NCBI GenBank assembly: GCA_964368985.1
Contig: CAYJDW010000092.1
Span: forward strand, 1 to 9,782
Length of the DNA stretch: 9,782 nucleotides
From: G023898405 sp964368985
GTDB taxonomy: Bacteria; Myxococcota; UBA727; JABDBI01
Direction: 5' to 3'
Shown: positions 6,898-9,782 of the stretch, in pieces
Numbering within the stretch: the stretch's first letter is position 1
How the letters are laid out: every line of letters starts with the position of its first letter
The notes under the pieces: model-generated
The model's input: only the letters and a program-made list of their open reading frames with translations
Databases searched by the model: none
What the model was told of the DNA's origin: nothing
Program-made: the position numbers and the translations under genes

Positions 6898-7649
6898 GAT
6901 TTTTATTTATTTTATGTTTAATTGTATCGTTCATTAATTGCATTAGTATCGATGAAAAACCTGCAGAAAGTGAGTTAGCAGGCAAATATCACCGCGTTAA
7001 GAAAGGTGATACTTTAAGCCTTCTCGCCCAAAAATATCGTTCGAGTGCTGAAGAGATTATGGACGTTAACGGTGTCGATAGCGAAAAATCCCTCCGAGTC
7101 GGACAGGAATTATTTATTCCCGATCCCGATCCGATCGGCACGCGCATCATCAAACATGCCAGCAAAAAAGTGGTCAAAGCCGCCGCCCCTCAAGCCAAAA
7201 AGATGGGTGGCAAAACTCCTCGCCAAGCCTTGGCCACTAAGCCTAAAAAAACCATCATTTCAGCTGACCAAAAGATCTTCGATTTTCCCGTACCGGGCGG
7301 GAACATTTTTAAAACTTTTTCCGCCAATAAACAAAAACCCTATGATGGCATCGCTATCCGCGCCAAACGGGGCAGCCCAGTCATTGCGAGCCTTGAAGGC
7401 AAAGTGATCTTCGTCGGTGATGATGGTACGCGCTTTGGTTTATTGGTTATCATTGAGCACAAGGACCCTTATATTAGCGTCTATACCCATTTAGATAAGG
7501 CGCTCGTGAAAGCCGGAACGATTGTCAATAAACGTCACCCCATTGGCACCGTAGGTATATCTGGCGGCGTGGCCACACCGAGACTTCATTTCCAAATCCG
7601 CGTTTCAGAACGACCCAAGGACCCGCAACTATTTCTGCGACCGCACTAA
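6894..7649 (+). CDS. nlpD: NlpD-like LysM + degenerate LytM (M23) envelope protein
   Basis: Predicted exported cell-wall protein of 251 residues. A hydrophobic N-terminus (MRFLFILCLIVSFINC) acts as signal. Cys16 could be lipidated, but Asn at -1 departs from the usual lipobox. A LysM domain (about 31-76, YHRVKKGDTLSLLAQKY) binds peptidoglycan. After a Lys/Ala-rich linker, a LytM domain spans about 128-250. Its zinc ligands are broken: the first motif reads YDGIAIRAKRG instead of HxGxDxxxxxG, and HLHF is replaced by RLHF (230-233), as in E. coli NlpD, which lacks hydrolase activity and switches on an amidase (AmiC). A similar activator role at division is inferred. Its ATG overlaps the popT stop codon by 4 nt, and AAGG lies about 9 nt upstream. 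Confidence 0.88.
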   Translation: MRFLFILCLIVSFINCISIDEKPAESELAGKYHRVKKGDTLSLLAQKYRSSAEEIMDVNGVDSEKSLRVGQELFIPDPDPIGTRIIKHASKKVVKAAAPQAKKMGGKTPRQALATKPKKTIISADQKIFDFPVPGGNIFKTFSANKQKPYDGIAIRAKRGSPVIASLEGKVIFVGDDGTRFGLLVIIEHKDPYISVYTHLDKALVKAGTIVNKRHPIGTVGISGGVATPRLHFQIRVSERPKDPQLFLRPH

Positions 7650-7690
7650 CTTCGGCCCCCTAGACGAGTGCCTTCCACAATGGCAAAGAG

Positions 7691-7706
7691 GATAATAAGG
7701 CGCCTA
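7691..7706 (+). promoter_or_regulatory. Candidate -10 box and GC-rich discriminator of tRNA-Arg
   Basis: GATAAT (7691-7696, 5 of 6 to the -10 consensus) is followed by AAGGCGCC, so transcription would start just before the tRNA at 7707. A GC-rich discriminator is typical of stable-RNA promoters under stringent control. No good -35 hexamer is visible 16-18 nt upstream, and read-through from the nlpD-like gene 57 nt earlier is possible. Confidence 0.35.
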
Positions 7707-7782
7707 GCTCCCATAGCTCAGCGGATAGAGCACTGGTTTCCTAAACCAGGGGTCGCATGTTCAAGTCATGCTGGGAGCACCA
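7707..7782 (+). tRNA. tRNA-Arg, anticodon CCU (reads AGG)
   Basis: A complete 76-nt cloverleaf can be folded by eye. Acceptor stem GCTCCCA (7707-7713) pairs with TGGGAGC (7772-7778). The D stem is GCTC/GAGC, and the anticodon stem CTGGT/ACCAG encloses loop TTCCTAA, with anticodon CCT at 7740-7742 (position 34 of the tRNA). The T stem is GCATG/CATGC with loop TTCAAGT, then discriminator A and an encoded CCA (7780-7782). CCU is one of the arginine anticodons and decodes the rare codon AGG. It stands alone between the nlpD-like gene and the glutaredoxin lipoprotein; a short T-run follows the CCA. Confidence 0.95.
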
Positions 7783-7791
7783 TTTTTCACC

Positions 7792-7852
7792 ATTGAAATT
7801 TCCCTAAAATTACTTGTTAAAGCCCTAAGTCGGTTGTTATGTAATTTTCAAT
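7792..7852. repeat. Two overlapping short inverted repeats in the leader of the glutaredoxin lipoprotein gene
   Basis: AAAATTAC (7806-7813) is complementary to GTAATTTT (7841-7848), and ATTGAAATT (7792-7800) is nearly complementary to AATTTTCAAT (7843-7852). The two right arms overlap, so the hairpins exclude each other. They lie in the 88 nt between the tRNA and the next ATG. The region is AT-rich, so chance complementarity is a real alternative. No clear -35/-10 pair was found here. Confidence 0.3.
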
Positions 7853-7870
7853 AATAATTATGGTGAAATT

Positions 7871-8509
7871 ATGAATAAAATTGCTATGTTTTTAATTGCT
7901 GGATTAACTTTTCTTATATCATGTAGTCCTGAGTCAGAAGAGCCAACAACAACCATTAAACCTCAAGAAACCAAACCATTAGAACAAGGAATTGAGAAAG
8001 ATTGCCAGCTGCGTTCTGGGCAAGACGCCAATACCCTAAATAGCCCAGGTTCTGGGGCGTGCGGGGCGCCACCGAGCCTTAGCCCAAATAATCCAGCTCT
8101 TCCTAGGACGCCTGGGCCCATAACTCGTCCTGTAAAACCACCCGTGAATCCACCGCTAAATCCCCCTGTGAATCCACCGGTAAAACCACCCGTGAATCCG
8201 CCGCTAAACCCGCCCGTGAATCCACCCGAAAATCCGCCGTCAACACCTCCCGTTGTCACCTCGCCAACAATAAAAAATGTTGTGTTATACGGTAATCCGG
8301 GCTGCGGTTTTTGCGTTGCATCCGAAAAATTACTGAATGAGAAAGGTATTCCTTATGAATTTAAGAATGTATTCGCCGATACATCGCTTTTAGTAGATCT
8401 TCATAGCCGCATTGGCGCAAAGACCTTTCCTTACGTGTTTATCGATGGGCAATACATCGGTGGCTATATGGAATTACAAGGCCTTCTTAATAAAGCGGCT
8501 GCGCCATAA
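7871..8509 (+). CDS. Predicted lipoprotein with proline-rich stalk and C-terminal glutaredoxin domain
   Basis: A 212-residue three-part protein. Residues 1-17 are a lipoprotein signal peptide ending in the lipobox LISC, so C18 should be lipidated and the rest lie outside the cytoplasm. Residues 19-83 are low-complexity and carry two further cysteines (C45 and C64). Residues 84-128 are a stalk of four-residue (V/L/E)(N/K)PP units containing a 16-residue block repeated twice. Residues 133-212 are a glutaredoxin domain: strand KNVVLYGNPG, active site C145-G-F-C148, cis-proline P187 in TFPYVFIDG and the IGGY motif (196-199) that contacts glutathione. Predicted activity is thiol-disulfide exchange at the envelope; orientation (periplasm or cell surface) is not shown by sequence. 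The start is fixed by the signal peptide, with a moderate GGTGA site 5 nt upstream. An upstream ATG is followed by an early stop. Confidence 0.85.
   Translation: MNKIAMFLIAGLTFLISCSPESEEPTTTIKPQETKPLEQGIEKDCQLRSGQDANTLNSPGSGACGAPPSLSPNNPALPRTPGPITRPVKPPVNPPLNPPVNPPVKPPVNPPLNPPVNPPENPPSTPPVVTSPTIKNVVLYGNPGCGFCVASEKLLNEKGIPYEFKNVFADTSLLVDLHSRIGAKTFPYVFIDGQYIGGYMELQGLLNKAAAP
8132..8227 (+). repeat. 48-nt tandem repeat (2 copies) coding for the proline stalk
   Basis: Units 8132-8179 and 8180-8227 encode the same 16 residues (V-K-P-P, V-N-P-P, L-N-P-P, V-N-P-P; residues 88-103 and 104-119). The two units differ at five positions, and all five are synonymous third-codon changes (CCA/CCG, AAT/AAC, CCC/CCG, CCT/CCC, CCG/CCC). 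Within each unit a shorter 12-nt, 4-residue period is visible, and degenerate units continue to about 8251. Confidence 0.92.
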
Positions 8510-8737
8510 ATATATTTTAGCGCCCTGAGTAATGATAAAGAAGGCATTAACTAATTGCCCACCCATAACTTACAATGGCGAGCGTAGCGCCATACCGAAG
8601 CGGGAATATTATTTATCATCGCCGGTAGGAAACCGATTATTCGACCTAGCACTAGGTCCAGTAGCCTTGGCCCTGTGTGCTCGTAGGATGTTAGGCGAAT
8701 TGCCTCCAAGGACCGCTATCTGCTCCCCACAAGTGGT
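8510..8737. other. Hairpin-rich non-coding stretch between the lipoprotein gene and the transposase
   Basis: No credible gene was found in this stretch. It contains the compact hairpin at 8575-8593, the perfect palindrome GACCTAG-CA-CTAGGTC at 8643-8658, a CCTTGG/CCAAGG pair (8665-8670 with 8706-8711) and CCAC-AA-GTGG (8727-8736) directly beside the transposase stop codon. Part of it probably belongs to the end of the insertion sequence, but the element boundary and target duplication cannot be fixed because the other end lies outside the window. Confidence 0.5.
8575..8593. repeat. Compact hairpin sharing the core of the palindromic repeat elements
   Basis: ATGGCG (8575-8580) and CGCCAT (8588-8593) enclose AGCGTAG, a perfect 6-bp stem with a 7-nt loop. 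The 13-nt core GCGAGCGTAGCGC is identical to that in the arms of the long elements at 1032-1103 and 4508-4580, but the outer stem bases differ in a paired manner. It could be a short relative or solo arm of the same repeat family. Confidence 0.55.
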
Positions 8738-9782
8738 TCAAGAAGGCGCATAAGATAGATGTTGAAACCCGGTTAATATGATTTGAACCTTTTGCCAACC
8801 GCGCCAGGTAGTGGTAATTCCGGGACGGCGTTTTGACCGGATTATAAAACCACCATACTCAGCAATTCTCTTGCCAACGTCTTTTATTTTTGCATTAATA
8901 GGCGCCCTGCTTCCTTCGGGATAAATGATTCTTTTTATCTTTTCCCATTCGCTTTTTGGTATCACCGTGGTTATTTGAGTGTTGGGCAGATTTTGTCCGC
9001 AATAAGTAAGCATCATTACACGAATAGCATTGATGGACTGCATCATAACGTAGGTACTTATTTTAGCTATTGTAGAAAGGCGACATTCCTCAATATTGCA
9101 ACCAGATTTAAGGGTCTTAAAAAATATTTCTATGTGCCAACGCATCGTGTAGTAGCGAACCAGATTCTTTATCTCGTTAACGCCATCCACTGGCCGATCT
9201 GTCAGTAATAACCATCTTATTTTTTGGCCATTTATTTTTGTCGACGAGGTTACAAGAATGGCATTTATTTCCAATTGTCGTGGCTTTTTCGCATCCATGT
9301 TTCGAGTTCGTGATGCTGGGGAAGACAAAACAACACTGCCTTTCTGTATATCTACTTTGAAATTTGCAGCTTTTCTCTTGCTGTTTGACTCAATACTAAG
9401 TTGGTCTGTATATATAATTGGCTGATTGTCCATGTATTCATAAAGCATTTCTTTTTTTGCACTGCTATCTGTGCTTGTTGTGATAATTCTATTAGTTTTT
9501 GAACGCACTAAAAATGAAAAGCCATCGTTTATGCACTCGTATAAAAAAGTAAAAATATCAGCTTGCCGATCGGCTATTTGAATTATTTCCGTTCCCTCGG
9601 TGAGCAGGGCTCTGCTTGCGTTTTTTCCCTCAATCCATTTATACGAATCATTCTTTTCTTCCAATCGAGATTTAGTATTTGTCTGGGCGCGAGACCACAC
9701 TTCGTTGCTTGAAATACCCAAGGGTACTCCCGCAGCGTCCAGCACAATTCCAGTATGCATCCAATAGCCCAGCGAACGGCCA
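8738..9782 (-). CDS. Tn5-like IS4-family transposase, N-terminus outside the window
   Basis: DDE transposase of the IS4 family, IS50/Tn5 group, cut by the right edge. The frame is open from 9781 through GRSLGYW into the ATG at 9760, so that ATG is internal and about 347 C-terminal residues are visible. Counting from residue 1 at 9760, the second catalytic aspartate lies in IADRQAD (D64, the family's DREAD-like motif). The strand WLLLTDRPVD (183-192) follows. The YREK signature is perfect: Y204, R207, E211, K218 with spacing Y-2-R-3-E-6-K, E211 being the catalytic glutamate. The C-terminus TWRGWQKVQIILTGF matches the Tn5 dimerisation domain. The first catalytic aspartate lies outside the window. 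No internal stop or frameshift is seen, so the copy may be intact. It is transcribed toward the glutaredoxin lipoprotein gene. Confidence 0.92.
   Translation of the reverse strand, partial: GRSLGYWMHTGIVLDAAGVPLGISSNEVWSRAQTNTKSRLEEKNDSYKWIEGKNASRALLTEGTEIIQIADRQADIFTFLYECINDGFSFLVRSKTNRIITTSTDSSAKKEMLYEYMDNQPIIYTDQLSIESNSKRKAANFKVDIQKGSVVLSSPASRTRNMDAKKPRQLEINAILVTSSTKINGQKIRWLLLTDRPVDGVNEIKNLVRYYTMRWHIEIFFKTLKSGCNIEECRLSTIAKISTYVMMQSINAIRVMMLTYCGQNLPNTQITTVIPKSEWEKIKRIIYPEGSRAPINAKIKDVGKRIAEYGGFIIRSKRRPGITTTWRGWQKVQIILTGFQHLSYAPS
8738..9782 (-). mobile_element. IS4-family (Tn5/IS50-like) insertion sequence, partial
   Basis: The element is recognised from its transposase only. Its left boundary lies somewhere between about 8510 and 8737, and its right end is beyond the window. 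No terminal inverted repeat or target duplication can be confirmed with one end. Confidence 0.75.

Noticed and set aside
7380..7391. GTCATTGCGAGC inside the nlpD-like gene, matching the outer part of the palindromic arm
   Set aside because: Only about 11-12 nt match, with no inverted partner nearby, and it codes normally for the LytM domain (V-I-A-S). It is probably coincidence.
8132..8227. Possible CRISPR or non-coding direct repeat array
   Set aside because: The units are contiguous with no spacers and lie in frame inside a gene, coding for a regular proline stalk.
7963..8259. Minus-strand frame coding for a GGFTGGF-type glycine repeat
   Set aside because: It is the exact mirror of the PPVNPP-coding repeat; the lipoprotein/glutaredoxin frame on the plus strand explains the sequence. 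It has no independent start signal.
8532..8753. 73-codon plus-strand open frame (MIKKALTNCPPITYNGERSAIP...)
   Set aside because: It has no Shine-Dalgarno, runs through several palindromes, overlaps the transposase 3' end and has no protein-like pattern. It is best explained as chance openness in IS-end DNA.

Overview
The window looks like chromosomal DNA of a Gram-negative bacterium. It encodes two proteins with lipoprotein-type signals, a NlpD-like LytM/LysM factor, a plant-type (GCS2) glutamate-cysteine ligase and a DUF368 undecaprenyl-phosphate carrier protein. The SurE loops (QSAISHAISLNRPLR, SGINHGANLG) recall deltaproteobacterial/Myxococcota SurE more than the E. coli type. That placement is recollection, not a search. 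A Tn5-like IS4 transposase and highly conserved palindromic elements between genes show a genome that tolerates small mobile or repetitive DNA.

Left part, minus strand: the first 36 codons of a possible lipoprotein leave the window at position 1. Next is a three-gene unit read right to left: an RlmI-like 23S rRNA cytosine methyltransferase, a DUF167/YggU protein 3 nt behind it, and biotin-protein ligase BirA. A long perfect hairpin element lies between yggU and birA. A candidate sigma70 promoter for this unit, embedded in an 11-bp inverted repeat, lies near 2664-2692.

Middle, plus strand: a small exported protein of unknown function and a HisE/MazG-like pyrophosphohydrolase come first. A run of four genes follows: surE, gshA, popT-like DUF368 and nlpD-like. 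The last three are tightly packed, with gaps of 7 nt and a 4-nt ATGA overlap. A second copy of the hairpin element separates surE from gshA. The cluster combines a survival-type nucleotidase, glutathione synthesis, lipid-carrier recycling and cell-wall hydrolase activation.

Right part: a tRNA-Arg(CCU) with encoded CCA is followed by the most unusual gene here. It encodes a predicted lipoprotein in which a Pro-rich (V/L)(N/K)PP stalk carries a C-terminal glutaredoxin domain with a CGFC active site. After about 230 nt of hairpin-rich non-coding DNA, a Tn5-like IS4-family transposase reads in from the right edge on the minus strand, its N-terminus outside the window.

No CRISPR array, phage gene cluster or toxin-antitoxin pair was seen. 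The best candidates for something undescribed are the surface glutaredoxin lipoprotein and the palindromic element family.
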